DNA of 64,000 nt from Deltaproteobacteria bacterium (GCA_900299195.1 OMIX01000033.1:1-64000), one strand, 5' to 3'; positions 34,747 to 44,893 are shown, numbered from the stretch's first letter. The notes: a model not told the origin generated them from the letters alone. Numbers and translations are program-made.

Positions 34747-35832
34747 ATGAGGTTTCGTTATTCTAAAGATTTTCGTTCTAGTTTAAGGTTGAGCGAGTTG
34801 CCGCGCCCGAAATGGTGGGGGCGGTGGATTAGGTTTTTTAAAAGTTTTGAAGTTCTTTTCTTTAAAGTCCTAGAGCTTTTGGATCTTTATCGAGCTCAAA
34901 AATCCATCATTGGAATTCCTACTTTAGCGACAGCGAATTTCACTTCTTTACAAGCAGCAGTTTTCAATGGAACTCAGGAAGAGGTTTTAGGTTTTAAGCC
35001 TCGTCGCTTGTTCCATCGCATTCTTAGGGGGATTCCTGATCTTGAATTTTTTGAACGAGTGAAGTTTCAAGTTTCATTTAGTGAAAATAATCTTAGAACT
35101 ATTGAGGCCAGTACGGAGGTTCGAGGGTTTGTTCATTTACAGATGCCTTGGCAGCTTCCGGAAACAAGTCCTCGAGTTTCTTGGGTTAGGCTTTCCCCGG
35201 TGGGAGTAGAAACTTCATTCGGTAAAGTGTCTTTGGGAGATTATGAGATCTTAAGTGCTCCGGTCTTTTTTTTAAATGACAAAATAGACTCTGTGATTAT
35301 TTCAGATATCGACGATACTATTAAGGATAGTAATGTTGCAAAAAGCACTACTCTCTCTTCTGTGCTTAGTGGTCTCTTTCGAGGAAATTATTATCACTAT
35401 GAGGCGATTGAGGGCATGGCAGAGTTCTACCAATCTTTAGCAAGTAAAAACTCTCTCATTATTTATGTGACTAGTACTCCCTATGAGTTGGCCCCCTTTT
35501 TATTGAAGTTTTTAAGAGAACGAAACTTCCCGGAGGGGCCGGTGTTTATGAGATGGCTCGGTTATGGCCGTTTTGGCCATAAATGGAGAACCATCAATCG
35601 CATTTTGAATCAGGTTCAACAGCAAAAATGCATCCTTATAGGAGACAGCGGAGAACAGGATTTGCAAATTTATCGACGAATTTGCGAAACCTCTAATTAT
35701 GGTGAGAAAGTAAAAAAGATTTTGATTCGGCATATTCCAGGAACCCCGTTTCAGAAAGCAGCCCATTCTCGAGAGAATTTTTACACCGAAATCTCTGAAC
35801 TTAAGAGTCAAATTGAAAGTGTGTTAAAATAG
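34747..35832 (+). CDS. App1-type phosphatidate phosphatase (DUF2183)
   Basis: The 361-residue protein ends in the phosphatidate phosphatase APP1 catalytic domain. The HAD motif DIDDTIKDS (187-195) holds the nucleophile Asp187, followed by YVTSTPYELAPFL (motif II-like), a lysine in FGHKWRTINRI, and IGDSGEQDLQIY (motif IV). The first 180 residues resemble a beta-rich N-terminal domain found in DUF2183 proteins. Family members dephosphorylate phosphatidic acid to diacylglycerol. It lacks a signal peptide. With a perfect -10 element at its ATG, the gene may be translated without a leader. Confidence 0.85.
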   Translation: MRFRYSKDFRSSLRLSELPRPKWWGRWIRFFKSFEVLFFKVLELLDLYRAQKSIIGIPTLATANFTSLQAAVFNGTQEEVLGFKPRRLFHRILRGIPDLEFFERVKFQVSFSENNLRTIEASTEVRGFVHLQMPWQLPETSPRVSWVRLSPVGVETSFGKVSLGDYEILSAPVFFLNDKIDSVIISDIDDTIKDSNVAKSTTLSSVLSGLFRGNYYHYEAIEGMAEFYQSLASKNSLIIYVTSTPYELAPFLLKFLRERNFPEGPVFMRWLGYGRFGHKWRTINRILNQVQQQKCILIGDSGEQDLQIYRRICETSNYGEKVKKILIRHIPGTPFQKAAHSRENFYTEISELKSQIESVLK

Positions 35833-35879
35833 AATTTATCTCAGGTTTTATTTTAGGATTTATACGGGGAGCGAAATCC

Positions 35880-36626
35880 ATGAAACTACTTTTGATTTTT
35901 TTTCTGGCATTGCCCGCTTTTTCTCTCACGACGCAATACGTTTCATTTGAACATCCCGATTCCTGGCGATGCGAGTTGAATCAAGGGGTGTATATCTGTC
36001 AGGGGACTCAAGAGCCAGACCGAAAAGAGTCGATTGTTCTTTCGGTAGCCACCATAGCAGGTGAGTGGGATTCTTTAGAGGCTTACGAAAAGTATTTGAA
36101 AACACCGCGAACTATTCAAGATGACACCGGGGCCGAATTTGAATCTAAAATCAGTTATGCCAGAAGACGAAACATCAATGGCGTCACTTGGATTGATTCT
36201 TTGCAGTACAACTCTGAATTGCCCGGATTTTGGGCTAGATACACAGCGACCGTACAAAATAAGCTCGCGATTCTGATTACCTATATAGTTTCCGATGAGC
36301 ACTACGCTAAAATGGCTCCTAAATTTGAAAAAATGATTTCCTCTCTTAAGCCGAGCAATGAGTTTGAGTCCAGTATCAGTTCTTCTCAAGGGAAATCCAA
36401 TCTTCCGGGTAACACTATTTTAGGTCCTAAGGCGCAAAAGGATCTTCTTACCTCTAGGCTCAATACGAAAAAAAATCCCTCGGCTGAGCCCAATTCGAAT
36501 GTGGAGGAAAAGGGGATCGATTCCAATTTGCTTTTGCTAGTCGCTGGGGGCTTGGTGGTGGTGATTGTGTTGGTTAGAGTTCTAAAAAAGAAGAAGGCTC
36601 CTAAAAAACGAAAACCGAAGGGTTAG
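35880..36626 (+). CDS. Secreted PsbP/DUF1795-like protein with C-terminal membrane anchor
   Basis: The 248-residue protein starts with a signal peptide (about 1-15), then a domain resembling PsbP/DUF1795 (VSFEHPDSWRCELNQGVYICQG ... FWARYTATVQNKLAILITYIVSDEHYAKMAPKFEKMISSLKP, about 20-155), which adopts the Mog1/PsbP fold. A Ser/Asn/Pro-rich linker leads to one membrane helix (about 213-232) followed by a Lys/Arg-rich tail facing the cytoplasm. Thus the domain lies in the periplasm, anchored from the C-terminus. The function is unknown. Its stop overlaps the convergent TolC gene stop by 4 bases. Confidence 0.75.
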   Translation: MKLLLIFFLALPAFSLTTQYVSFEHPDSWRCELNQGVYICQGTQEPDRKESIVLSVATIAGEWDSLEAYEKYLKTPRTIQDDTGAEFESKISYARRRNINGVTWIDSLQYNSELPGFWARYTATVQNKLAILITYIVSDEHYAKMAPKFEKMISSLKPSNEFESSISSSQGKSNLPGNTILGPKAQKDLLTSRLNTKKNPSAEPNSNVEEKGIDSNLLLLVAGGLVVVIVLVRVLKKKKAPKKRKPKG

Positions 36627-37972
36627 TATTTCAGTTGGGTGACTTCAACTCCCACAGCTTGGCTAAGTTTTGCCAAAGCCATGTTGAGACTGTAGACGGC
36701 TTCGATATAATTTTTTCTCGCAGTTCCGCTTCCTTCAAGCGATTCCATCAAGTCTTTAGCGGGCGTGATTCCAATCGAAAACCCCATAGCGTTAGACACA
36801 AACCACTTTTTGCCCAGTTTTCTTCTGCTTTCCGCAATTTCTAAACCCTGGGCCGCTTGTTCCATTTCTAAAAAAGCCTTTTTGACCTGAAGTTCAATTC
36901 CTGGAACGGCGTAGCTTTCTGTAGCTTTTAACTTCATCATTTCGGCTTCTTGTTCGTGGGCTTCGGCCGACTGACGAGCGAATTCGAGATCGAATCTTAA
37001 TCCTAAACCAAAGCCCCCTTGAAACCCATTGAAGGGGTCGTTGGCAAACACCGACATTTGTTTATCAGCCACTGGTGACCAACCTTTAGCAATCATTCCA
37101 CCTAGAAAAACCACTGGGTAACTTTGGGCATCTTTGGCTTCTTTTAAAGCTGAACGAGCTCTAATACCTGACGCTAAAGCTTTAAATTCGGGGCGATTCT
37201 TTTTGGCGATTTCTAAATATTCTTCGAAACTTTTCTTATCAAAGTTTTCAACTCCTGAAGAAAGGGAGTCATAAGATTCTTGAGAGTTTCCCGAAATCCA
37301 ATTGAGGGCTTTTTCAGCTGTTTTTTTGGCAGCTGAAGCGAAAAGTTTTTTCTGTTGAAGATCGGCTAAAGCCGTTTTTAAACGGTAGAGGTCGTGGGGT
37401 TTGATGGGGTTTTTGGATTTTTTTCCTTCGGGAACATCCTCGACTGATTTGATGGCTTCATCCAAAAATGAACTTAAGTCCTCTACTAAAGCTTCTAAGT
37501 CCCGAGCCATAAGATAACCATAATAGAATTCTTTGGCCATCAAAGTGACATCATTCTTTTTGGCTTGGGCTAACTCCGACTTAGCTTCAAGTTGTTCAGC
37601 TGCCGCCTTTTGATAGCTTGAAATCATTCCAAACGAATAAATAGGCTCAACGATTTGCAAACTTCCCAAAAGAAAGGGGCCCCATTTTCCCATGTTAACT
37701 CGAGACCCATGGGTATCTCCTCTTACTTCCGGCATGGGGGCTCCCAGAATGGTAGCATTGGCTTTGGGAAAAAGGGCTGAACGTGCTAGTTCAATTTGGG
37801 ACCTTGCAATTTCCACGTCTTGGTTGGCCTCTTGAATCATTCCATTTTGCTTCAGTGTAGATTTGAGTAAGGACTCTAAAGTTGGGGCAGGGGGCACAGG
37901 CTCAGCAGGAGCAGCCATGCCTAAGGCACTCAAAAAAATTAAGAGAAACCAATAGCTACCTTGAGTTATCAT
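36623..37972 (-). CDS. TolC-family outer-membrane channel protein
   Basis: The protein is an OMF (TolC) family member, a trimeric outer-membrane tunnel that works with an inner-membrane pump or secretion system. A signal peptide begins at Met of MITQGSYWFLLIFLSALGMAAPAE, so start 37972 (449 residues) is preferred to the longer frame from 38038. Long coiled-coil helices (EANQDVEIARSQIELARSALFPKANATILGAP, AEAHEQEAEMMKLKATESY) alternate with barrel strands, as in TolC repeats. No partner pump or periplasmic adaptor is in the window. The gene is divergent from the ChaN-like gene. Confidence 0.85.
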   Translation of the reverse strand: MITQGSYWFLLIFLSALGMAAPAEPVPPAPTLESLLKSTLKQNGMIQEANQDVEIARSQIELARSALFPKANATILGAPMPEVRGDTHGSRVNMGKWGPFLLGSLQIVEPIYSFGMISSYQKAAAEQLEAKSELAQAKKNDVTLMAKEFYYGYLMARDLEALVEDLSSFLDEAIKSVEDVPEGKKSKNPIKPHDLYRLKTALADLQQKKLFASAAKKTAEKALNWISGNSQESYDSLSSGVENFDKKSFEEYLEIAKKNRPEFKALASGIRARSALKEAKDAQSYPVVFLGGMIAKGWSPVADKQMSVFANDPFNGFQGGFGLGLRFDLEFARQSAEAHEQEAEMMKLKATESYAVPGIELQVKKAFLEMEQAAQGLEIAESRRKLGKKWFVSNAMGFSIGITPAKDLMESLEGSGTARKNYIEAVYSLNMALAKLSQAVGVEVTQLKY

Positions 37973-38015
37973 ATAAGTGACTGATGATTTGAGTGACCCA
38001 AAGGGGTTCAAATAT

Positions 38016-39653
38016 ATGTTACCTCGCACCGCTCTCATAAAGATTCAACGCAGTATGTACGACAAGTTGAAAGAACATGCCAGCTCTATGTTCGGAGGGC
38101 TGCCTTCGGAGCTAAAACATTATTTTCATGAGTACCAAAAAGAATTTCAAAATTATTCGGCACTTAGCACCAAAAGAGAACTGCTTTTAGAGGTTCTTAA
38201 AAGCGATGTTATTTTCTTCGGTGATTACCATACCTTATCTCAGGCTCAAAGAACGGTTATCCGGATTTTAAGAGATTCCATCCGAGTTTTAAAAAGGAAT
38301 AAAAAACGGGTCGTTTTGGCTTTAGAAATGTTGACGCCACAACACGATGCTTTTGTGAAAAAGTTTTTGCAGGGCAAAATATCGGAAAGGGTGTTTTTAG
38401 AGTCCATCGGATTTGAGGAAAACTGGGGGTTTCCTTGGGACCATTATAAGCCGTTATTTGAGTTCGCCCGAGAACACGGGGTTGAGGTTAGAGGCATCAA
38501 TCACCCCAAGTCTTCAAAAAAAATGTCTTTAAAGCTTAGGGACCAATTTTCGGCGAAGGTGTTGTCCGATATCTCCGTTGCGGATCCTAATACCTCAATT
38601 TTTGTTTTAATTGGGGATTTACACTTGGCAGGAAAACATTTGCCACACGAATTTAAGACAAAATTAAAGCTGAAGAAAACCTCAAGAAAAATTCTCTCAG
38701 TTCATCAAAATTTGGAAAAACTCTATTGGCAATTAGTGGAACAGGGATTGGAGCATTGGGTGGATGTGGTGCGCATAGGAAAACGAGATTTCTGCGTGAT
38801 GAACACTCCTCCTTGGGTTAAGTTGAAGAGTCACCTCAATTGGACAGAACTTATTGCTGAGGCAGGGAAAGTGCCTCCCCTTGCCACTGCGGCTCAAGCA
38901 TTTGAAGAGATGGATTATTCTCATGAAGTGGCTGATTTAACTCGAATGATCGGCCATTTTTTGGGCATGAAAATTCCCCAACTAGATAATTTTCAAATCT
39001 ATGGTCCTTTAGATTTTGAATTGCTCAAGAACGACCCTTTGAATTCAAAATATGCGAGGGTTTTTAAAAGCTATTTTGTTCCTAAAAAAAATATGATTTT
39101 CCTGAATTCTCTCAGTCTCAATCATGTAGCCGCTCAATCGAGTATTTTTTTACATTCCACTTTAAGTGGTTTTGTGAACGTTTTTGAGAACCCTCATCGA
39201 GATTTTTATTCTTTTATATGGGTCGAGGCGCTCGGATTTTTAGGGGCCAAAGTGATCAACCCCAAAAGGAAATGCAATGGCAGATTAGATTTAAGAAAGC
39301 AGTTAGGGAGAACTACAAAAAAAGATGAAAATTGGCAAAGTGCTTATTTAGCTCTGACCCATTTGGAGTGGGAACGGGCTTCGATTCAAAACCGAAATTC
39401 AGTAGCGTTGTTACTTCCCCAGTCCTCTAACCGAAATCTTTTGTATTACAAAACAGCCAAAATATTGGGGCACCTTTTAGGTAATTCAATCTATCACGCT
39501 TTAGTTGATCAAAAGATTTCCCGCGAAGAAGTAAAAGAGCTATTTTACCTGTGCTTTGATCAGCCTAATGTTGCTTCTAAAGCGTACTTTAAATGGGCTA
39601 AGCGTCTCGATCAGTTTAATTACCGAGATTCTGTCAAGTGGCAGAGATTCTAG
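38016..39653 (+). CDS. ChaN-like (Cofac_haem_bdg/DUF399) protein with extra C-terminal domain
   Basis: The N-terminal half matches the ChaN-like haem-binding fold: IFFGDYHTLSQAQRTVI, LEMLTPQHDAFVKKFLQGKISERVFLESIGFEENWGFPWDHYKPLFEFAREHGVEVRGIN, and a GDLHLAG motif. ChaN of other bacteria binds haem and is a lipoprotein of about 290 residues. This protein is about 545 residues, has no signal or lipobox, and adds about 250 residues (from about 290) of unknown type. ATG 38016 after AAAGGGG is preferred; an in-frame GTG lies at 37977. The unknown half includes conserved-looking NHVAAQSSIFLHSTL and WVEALGFLGAKVINPKRK stretches. It probably acts in the cytoplasm; haem binding is unproven. Confidence 0.7.
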   Translation: MLPRTALIKIQRSMYDKLKEHASSMFGGLPSELKHYFHEYQKEFQNYSALSTKRELLLEVLKSDVIFFGDYHTLSQAQRTVIRILRDSIRVLKRNKKRVVLALEMLTPQHDAFVKKFLQGKISERVFLESIGFEENWGFPWDHYKPLFEFAREHGVEVRGINHPKSSKKMSLKLRDQFSAKVLSDISVADPNTSIFVLIGDLHLAGKHLPHEFKTKLKLKKTSRKILSVHQNLEKLYWQLVEQGLEHWVDVVRIGKRDFCVMNTPPWVKLKSHLNWTELIAEAGKVPPLATAAQAFEEMDYSHEVADLTRMIGHFLGMKIPQLDNFQIYGPLDFELLKNDPLNSKYARVFKSYFVPKKNMIFLNSLSLNHVAAQSSIFLHSTLSGFVNVFENPHRDFYSFIWVEALGFLGAKVINPKRKCNGRLDLRKQLGRTTKKDENWQSAYLALTHLEWERASIQNRNSVALLLPQSSNRNLLYYKTAKILGHLLGNSIYHALVDQKISREEVKELFYLCFDQPNVASKAYFKWAKRLDQFNYRDSVKWQRF

Positions 39654-39769
39654 ACAAAAGTTTTCCCCAAAAGCAAAATTTGATTTGTTGCGTTATTTTG
39701 CCTTTTGTCCCGATTTGATCGCTCTACATTCTTGACTTCAATGCGTCACAATGGTTCGATCCGTTTCCT

Positions 39770-41320
39770 ATGAAACTGGACGAAAAATTTCAACTTTTGC
39801 AGAAAAAAAACGCTGAAGCCGAGCTTGCTGGCGGAGCTGAGCGAATTCAACAACAACACGACAAAGGAAAAATGACTGCTCGAGAGCGGATTATGTTTCT
39901 GCTTGATGAGGGGAGTTTTGTTGAACTCGACAAATTCATGACTCACCGCTGTTCTGATTTTGGAATGGAGAATAAGAAGATCCTGGGGGATGGAGTCATT
40001 ACTGGGTACGGGACCATCTCGGGTCGTCATGTCTACGTTTATGCTCAAGACTTTACGGTTTTTGGCGGCTCTCTATCGGGCACGCAGTCCAAGAAAATTT
40101 GTAAACTTTTAGACTTAGCTCTCAAAAATGGAAAGCCAGTCGTTGGACTTAATGACTCCGGAGGGGCTCGAATTCAAGAAGGGGTGGAGTCTCTCGGCGG
40201 GTATGCCGAAATTTTTTACCGAAACACCATGGCATCGGGAGTTGTCCCTCAAATCTCTTGCATCATGGGGCCCTGTGCAGGCGGAGCCGTTTATAGCCCG
40301 GGGATTACCGATTTTATTTTCATGGTGAAAAAATCGAGCTACATGTTTTTGACCGGACCTGATGTGATTAAGACGGTAACTCATGAAGAAGTGACCATGG
40401 AGGAATTGGGCGGGGCGGTCACTCACAGCACTCGAAGTGGCGTTTGCCATTTTGCAAGTGATGACGAGAAAAGTTGTCTTCTTTTGATACGAGAACTCCT
40501 AAGCTATTTGCCGTCTAACAACTTGGATGACGTGCCTCTCATTAAAACAAGTGACCCGGCTGAGAGAAAAGAATCTAAGCTAAGAACTATCATCCCTGAA
40601 AACTCTAAACAGGCTTACGACATTAAAGAAGTAATAGAAGCTGTGGTTGATGATAATTACTTCTTTGAAGTGCAGAAGGATTTTGCACAAAATATTGTGG
40701 TGGGTTTTGCGAGTCTCAAAGGGCGAAGTGTGGGGATTGTCGCTAATCAACCTAAAGTATTAGCGGGTTGTCTCGACAACAATGCTTCATTGAAAGCCGC
40801 CAGATTTGTTCGATTCTGCGATGCCTTTAATATTCCTTTGATCACTTTTGTCGATGTTCCTGGGTTCTTGCCTGGAACTGAGCAGGAGTTTGGTGGAATC
40901 ATTAAACATGGGGCTAAACTACTTTATGCCTATGCGGAGGCTACGGTTCCTAAAATCACCGTTATCACTAGAAAAGCTTATGGGGGTGCTTATTGCGTGA
41001 TGGCCTCTAAGCATTTGAGATCCGACATCAACTTTACTTATCCTTCGGCTGAAATTGCTGTGATGGGTCCTGAAGGGGCTGTAGCCATTGTATTCCGAGG
41101 TGAACTACAAAAAGCTAAAGATGCAGACACAGAGAGAAAGAAGTTGGTTCAAGATTACGAAGACACTTTTGCTACTCCGTATAAAGCAGCTGAATTGGGA
41201 TTTGTGGATGAGATCATTTTTCCTGAAACCACTCGTCCCAAACTGATTCAAGCTTTGGAGATGCTAAAGAATAAAAGAGATAAAATGCCTCATAAAAAAC
41301 ATGGGAATATTCCGCTGTGA
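39770..41320 (+). CDS. Acyl-CoA carboxylase, carboxyltransferase (beta) subunit
   Basis: The 516-residue protein carries both halves of a biotin-dependent carboxyltransferase, moving CO2 from carboxybiotin to an acyl-CoA. Signatures are [20 protein letters not shown] (24-43), [42 protein letters not shown], and [52 protein letters not shown]. The closest assignments are propionyl-CoA or a broad acyl-CoA carboxylase; specificity is not decided by sequence. The presence of methylmalonyl-CoA mutase in the window supports propionyl-CoA. It is the first of three coupled genes: its stop overlaps the next start in GTGA. Confidence 0.92.
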   Translation: MKLDEKFQLLQKKNAEAELAGGAERIQQQHDKGKMTARERIMFLLDEGSFVELDKFMTHRCSDFGMENKKILGDGVITGYGTISGRHVYVYAQDFTVFGGSLSGTQSKKICKLLDLALKNGKPVVGLNDSGGARIQEGVESLGGYAEIFYRNTMASGVVPQISCIMGPCAGGAVYSPGITDFIFMVKKSSYMFLTGPDVIKTVTHEEVTMEELGGAVTHSTRSGVCHFASDDEKSCLLLIRELLSYLPSNNLDDVPLIKTSDPAERKESKLRTIIPENSKQAYDIKEVIEAVVDDNYFFEVQKDFAQNIVVGFASLKGRSVGIVANQPKVLAGCLDNNASLKAARFVRFCDAFNIPLITFVDVPGFLPGTEQEFGGIIKHGAKLLYAYAEATVPKITVITRKAYGGAYCVMASKHLRSDINFTYPSAEIAVMGPEGAVAIVFRGELQKAKDADTERKKLVQDYEDTFATPYKAAELGFVDEIIFPETTRPKLIQALEMLKNKRDKMPHKKHGNIPL

Positions 41321-42822
41321 CCATTAAAACAAGTAAACCAAGAAGAATTTTAGTCGCTAATCGTGGAGAAATTGCCTGCCGAGTGATTCGAGCTATTCGC
41401 GAGTCGGGCCACATTCCGCTTTCTATTTATTCGACTGCTGATAGAACTTCGGCTCACGTTTCGAAAGGCGATGCCGCTTATTGTGTGGGAGAGGGGCCTT
41501 CAATTCAGAGTTATTTGAACATTGAATCGGTGATGAAAGCTGCCAAAGCGTTAAAAGCCGACGCCATCCATCCTGGTTACGGATTTCTTTCCGAGAAAGA
41601 GGTTTTCTCTCAAACAGTGAGTGATGCAGGACTTATTTTTATTGGCCCTTCACCCAAGGCTATTAAAACCATGGGAGACAAAGTTGAAGCTAGAAAGACC
41701 ATGGCTAACATTGGAGGGCTTCCGTTGGTTCCTGGGACTAAGGATGGCTTAACCGACGCTAACGAAGCCTTTATTAAAGCTAAAGAAATTGGTTTCCCTT
41801 TGATGATTAAGGCTTTGGCGGGTGGTGGCGGCCGTGGAATGCGCTTAGTGATGAAAGAAGATGAGTTTCTGAATCTTTTTCAGCGTGCCTACTCAGAAGC
41901 TTCAAAGGCTTTTGGCGATGGCCGTCTCTATTTAGAGCGTTACGTTTCTTCTCCTCATCACATTGAGGTTCAAGTGATTGCCGACTCTCACGGAAATGTG
42001 TGTCACTTGTTTGAAAGAGAGTGCTCAGTTCAAAGACGCCATCAAAAAGTGATTGAAGAGTGCACCAGCCCATTTTTAAGCGAAGCTACTCGGATGAAGT
42101 TGTGTGAAGCAGCGGTAAAGGCTACTCGAGAAATTGGATATTTAAATGCTGGAACTATCGAATTTCTCATGGACGACAAAGAGAATTTTTATTTCATGGA
42201 AATGAATACTCGTTTGCAAGTCGAGCATCCAGTCACTGAATGGGTGACAGGAATTGATATCGTTAAAGAACAGCTGCGTGTTGCTTTCGGAGAAAAACTC
42301 TCCTTTTCTCAAGAACAAGTTCAGCGCAGGGGTCACAGTATTGAATTTAGAATCAATGCGGAAGATCCGGAAAAGTTTTTGCCTCAAGCGGGACGAGTGA
42401 CTGGAGTTCAGTTTCCTGCGGGCATTGGTGTCCGCGTGGATTCCCACGTCTATCGAGGCTATGACATTCCTGTTTTTTACGATTCGATGATCGCAAAGGT
42501 TTCAGTTTGGGGGCGAGATAGAAACGAAGCGATTCAGCGAGGAAAAGCGGCTCTCAATGATACGACTCTAAATGGAATTAAGACAAATGTGCCTCTTCAC
42601 TTGCAGATTTTAGACAATCCCAAATTTTTGAGTGGAAACTACACCACACGATTAATTGGAGAAGATTTCAACTATCAAGAAAATATTCCCAAGGATTCTG
42701 AATTAAGAATGGCTTTAATTGCAGCAGCTGTCTCAGCGTACTCGAAGGAGTACAAAGGGGCTAAAGAGAATGATGAGAACTCTCGCTGGAAGTCTCTTGC
42801 TAGAGAAGAGGGGATGCGCTGA
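41317..42822 (+). CDS. Biotin carboxylase subunit of acyl-CoA carboxylase
   Basis: The 501-residue ATP-grasp enzyme carboxylates biotin with bicarbonate and ATP. The N-terminal [16 protein letters not shown] (12-27), the ATP loop [12 protein letters not shown], the catalytic [14 protein letters not shown], and [22 protein letters not shown] are all complete. The start is GTG at 41317. The length fits a stand-alone BC subunit; the BCCP is the next gene, whose start shares a base with this stop. The three genes would make a complete multi-subunit carboxylase. Confidence 0.93.
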   Translation: MTIKTSKPRRILVANRGEIACRVIRAIRESGHIPLSIYSTADRTSAHVSKGDAAYCVGEGPSIQSYLNIESVMKAAKALKADAIHPGYGFLSEKEVFSQTVSDAGLIFIGPSPKAIKTMGDKVEARKTMANIGGLPLVPGTKDGLTDANEAFIKAKEIGFPLMIKALAGGGGRGMRLVMKEDEFLNLFQRAYSEASKAFGDGRLYLERYVSSPHHIEVQVIADSHGNVCHLFERECSVQRRHQKVIEECTSPFLSEATRMKLCEAAVKATREIGYLNAGTIEFLMDDKENFYFMEMNTRLQVEHPVTEWVTGIDIVKEQLRVAFGEKLSFSQEQVQRRGHSIEFRINAEDPEKFLPQAGRVTGVQFPAGIGVRVDSHVYRGYDIPVFYDSMIAKVSVWGRDRNEAIQRGKAALNDTTLNGIKTNVPLHLQILDNPKFLSGNYTTRLIGEDFNYQENIPKDSELRMALIAAAVSAYSKEYKGAKENDENSRWKSLAREEGMR

Positions 42823-43328
42823 TGTTATTTTATTTGAGATACCGAAACAAAGAATATCGGGTTCGGGTGGAGTCTAAAAATCAGCAGTTGATGGTGACTT
42901 TTGGTAATGAAACCGAAAATGCGGTGGACCTTACTTTTTATGGTAATGACTGTACTTTTTTAGATACCGATTCGGTTTTTAGTGCGAATGTAGTTGGAAA
43001 CAAAAGTGATTATGTGGTTTCTAGAGCCCAGGGAAATCTCTCCTTCACGGTTGAAAGTGAGTATCGAAGGATTGTAGGGCTTCTTAGAGGAACCGAGCTT
43101 GAACAAGAAAATATTGTTTATGCCAAGATGCCTGGAAAAATAGTTAAGATCCTCAAAAAATCTGGGGAAAAAGTTCAAAAAGGGGATTCCGTTGCCGTGA
43201 TGGAAGCTATGAAAATGGAAAATGAACTTAGAGCCAGCGTAGCAGGAACGGTACAGGGAGTCATGGTTCAAGAGGGGCAAGCCGTTGAAACGGGAGCTCT
43301 TATTATGGAAATCAAACCTGAAGAATAG
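42822..43328 (+). CDS. Biotin carboxyl carrier protein subunit
   Basis: The 168-residue protein ends in a biotinyl domain (about 99-168): AKMPGKIVKILKKSGEKVQKGDSVAVMEAMKMENEL, with Lys131 in AMKM as the biotinylated residue. The first 95 residues form a variable beta-rich region that may bind the other subunits, as the BT domain does in PccA. It shares one base with the BC gene stop in TGATG. There is no further gene on this transcript before 43451. Confidence 0.92.
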   Translation: MLFYLRYRNKEYRVRVESKNQQLMVTFGNETENAVDLTFYGNDCTFLDTDSVFSANVVGNKSDYVVSRAQGNLSFTVESEYRRIVGLLRGTELEQENIVYAKMPGKIVKILKKSGEKVQKGDSVAVMEAMKMENELRASVAGTVQGVMVQEGQAVETGALIMEIKPEE

Positions 43329-43366
43329 TTTTATATCCCATTGACTCATTAAGTCTTAAGTCCTCA

Positions 43367-43394
43367 TTGATTAGTTTTTAGCCTCAACTACAAT
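43367..43394 (+). promoter_or_regulatory. Candidate promoter for the HAD-UbiA gene
   Basis: TTGATT (43367-43372) and TACAAT (43389-43394) are 16 bases apart, 57 bases before the GTG at 43451. The -10 matches consensus at five of six positions. Confidence 0.4.
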
Positions 43395-43450
43395 ATTAAG
43401 TAGGGGCATTCAGTTTCCTTCCCTTTCTATTCATCCCAACTAGAGGTTTT

Positions 43451-44893
43451 GTGCAAGGTTCTCTTCAAAAAACGGAGCCACAGAGTATCTTTGCGGTGGA
43501 TCTTGATGACTCTTTGTTGAAGACAGATCTGTTACTGGAAAAATTGGTTGTTCTTTTGGCCAAACAACCTTGGCATGTGGTTAGTTTATTGGGAGTTCTT
43601 TTTCGTGGGCCCTTGGCTCTAAAAAAGTGGCTGCATAGAAATGTCAGTTTAGATTATTCCACACTTCCGATTCGGCAAGAAGTGGTCGAGCAAGTCAAAT
43701 CTGCAAAACTTAGGGGGGAGAGAACTCTTTTGCTAAGCGCGTCTCTCCAAGAAGATGTTGAGGGAGTGTCTTCAGTTCTTAATATTTTTGATGAAAGTGT
43801 GGGAAGCCAACAAAAAAATTTTAAAGGCAGAGAAAAAATAGACTATCTTTTCAAAAACTACCCTGAAAGCCACAAAACCTATGTAGGAAATAGTTTTTCA
43901 GATCTTGAAGTTTGGAGTCGTTGTGAAAAAATAGTTGCAATTAATCCATCCACTTTGATTCATCAGAAAATTAAGTCTTTTAGAAAAGAGACTCACATTA
44001 TTTCTGATCAAAAGGATCTTGTTTTTGCCATATTGAAGCAACTTAGGATCCATCAGTGGGTAAAAAACCTTTTAGTGTTCATTCCCGCATTTGCGGCCCA
44101 TCGTTTTTTTGAGTTCTTGCCGTGGTGGCAGTCTTTAAGAGCTTTTCTAGCTTTCTCCCTCTCAGCCTCGGCCGTTTATGTCTTTAACGACTTTTGTGAT
44201 TTACATCACGATAGGGCTCAATCTTCGAAAAAACATCGTCCTCTCGCCTCTGGAAAATTACCCTTAAAGATAGGTGTGATTCTGATTCCTATGTGTCTGC
44301 TGGGGAGTTTTGCCTTTGCTTGGGGGCTGCCTTCGAACTTGAGTGTAATTTTAGCCGCATATCTCACCATGAACTTGTTTTACTCCTACTGGGTGAAAGA
44401 GTGGCTATCGATGGATGTGGTATTCTTATCGGTCTTTTACACCCTTAGAATTTTGGCGGGTGGAGCAGCTTCGGACATTCGAGTTTCAGAGTGGTTATTA
44501 AGTTTCTCCACTTTTTTCTTTTTTGGTATGGCTATGATTAAAAGGTGCTCCGAGCTCAAGAGGCAAACTCAACTCTCTTTGGTAGTTCGGACTGGCCGCA
44601 GAGCCTACAGTCAGCAAGATTTTATTCCCGTTCTTGCCTTAGGAGTTACAGCTTCTATTTTATCCATTTTAGTTTTGTCCCTCTATATGAGCACTGGTGA
44701 AGTTCAAAAACTGTATTCCAAACCCAAATTTCTTTGGCTCTTAAACCCGTGTTTGTTGTTTTGGATTAACCGCATTTGGCTTCTTGGAGCAAGAGGAATG
44801 GTTAATGAGGACCCTATTGTGTTTGCGATCAAAGACAAGGCTACTTGGGCTGTTGTATCTACCATGTTAGCGATTATCGGTGTTTCTATCTAA
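43451..44893 (+). CDS. HAD phosphatase-UbiA prenyltransferase fusion (DPPR synthase-like)
   Basis: The 480-residue protein joins a HAD phosphatase-like domain to a UbiA membrane prenyltransferase. Residues 15-190 have the HAD nucleophile motif DLDDS (Asp17, Asp19), LLSASLQE, and VGNSFSDLEVW. From about 195 comes a UbiA domain starting QLRIHQWVKNLLVFIPAFAAHRF, with the diphosphate-binding NDFCDLHHDRAQ (246-257) and nine or so membrane helices. The nearest described relatives add phosphoribose to decaprenyl phosphate (Rv3806c of Mycobacterium). Removal of the 5'-phosphate by the HAD part would complete the donor step. The start is GTG with AGAGG upstream. This reading is from motif similarity; other UbiA substrates are possible. 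Confidence 0.85.
   Translation: MQGSLQKTEPQSIFAVDLDDSLLKTDLLLEKLVVLLAKQPWHVVSLLGVLFRGPLALKKWLHRNVSLDYSTLPIRQEVVEQVKSAKLRGERTLLLSASLQEDVEGVSSVLNIFDESVGSQQKNFKGREKIDYLFKNYPESHKTYVGNSFSDLEVWSRCEKIVAINPSTLIHQKIKSFRKETHIISDQKDLVFAILKQLRIHQWVKNLLVFIPAFAAHRFFEFLPWWQSLRAFLAFSLSASAVYVFNDFCDLHHDRAQSSKKHRPLASGKLPLKIGVILIPMCLLGSFAFAWGLPSNLSVILAAYLTMNLFYSYWVKEWLSMDVVFLSVFYTLRILAGGAASDIRVSEWLLSFSTFFFFGMAMIKRCSELKRQTQLSLVVRTGRRAYSQQDFIPVLALGVTASILSILVLSLYMSTGEVQKLYSKPKFLWLLNPCLLFWINRIWLLGARGMVNEDPIVFAIKDKATWAVVSTMLAIIGVSI

Noticed and set aside
39725-39769. TTGACT in front of the carboxylase as a promoter
   Set aside because: The -35 is good, but no -10 with more than three of six matches is present at normal spacing.
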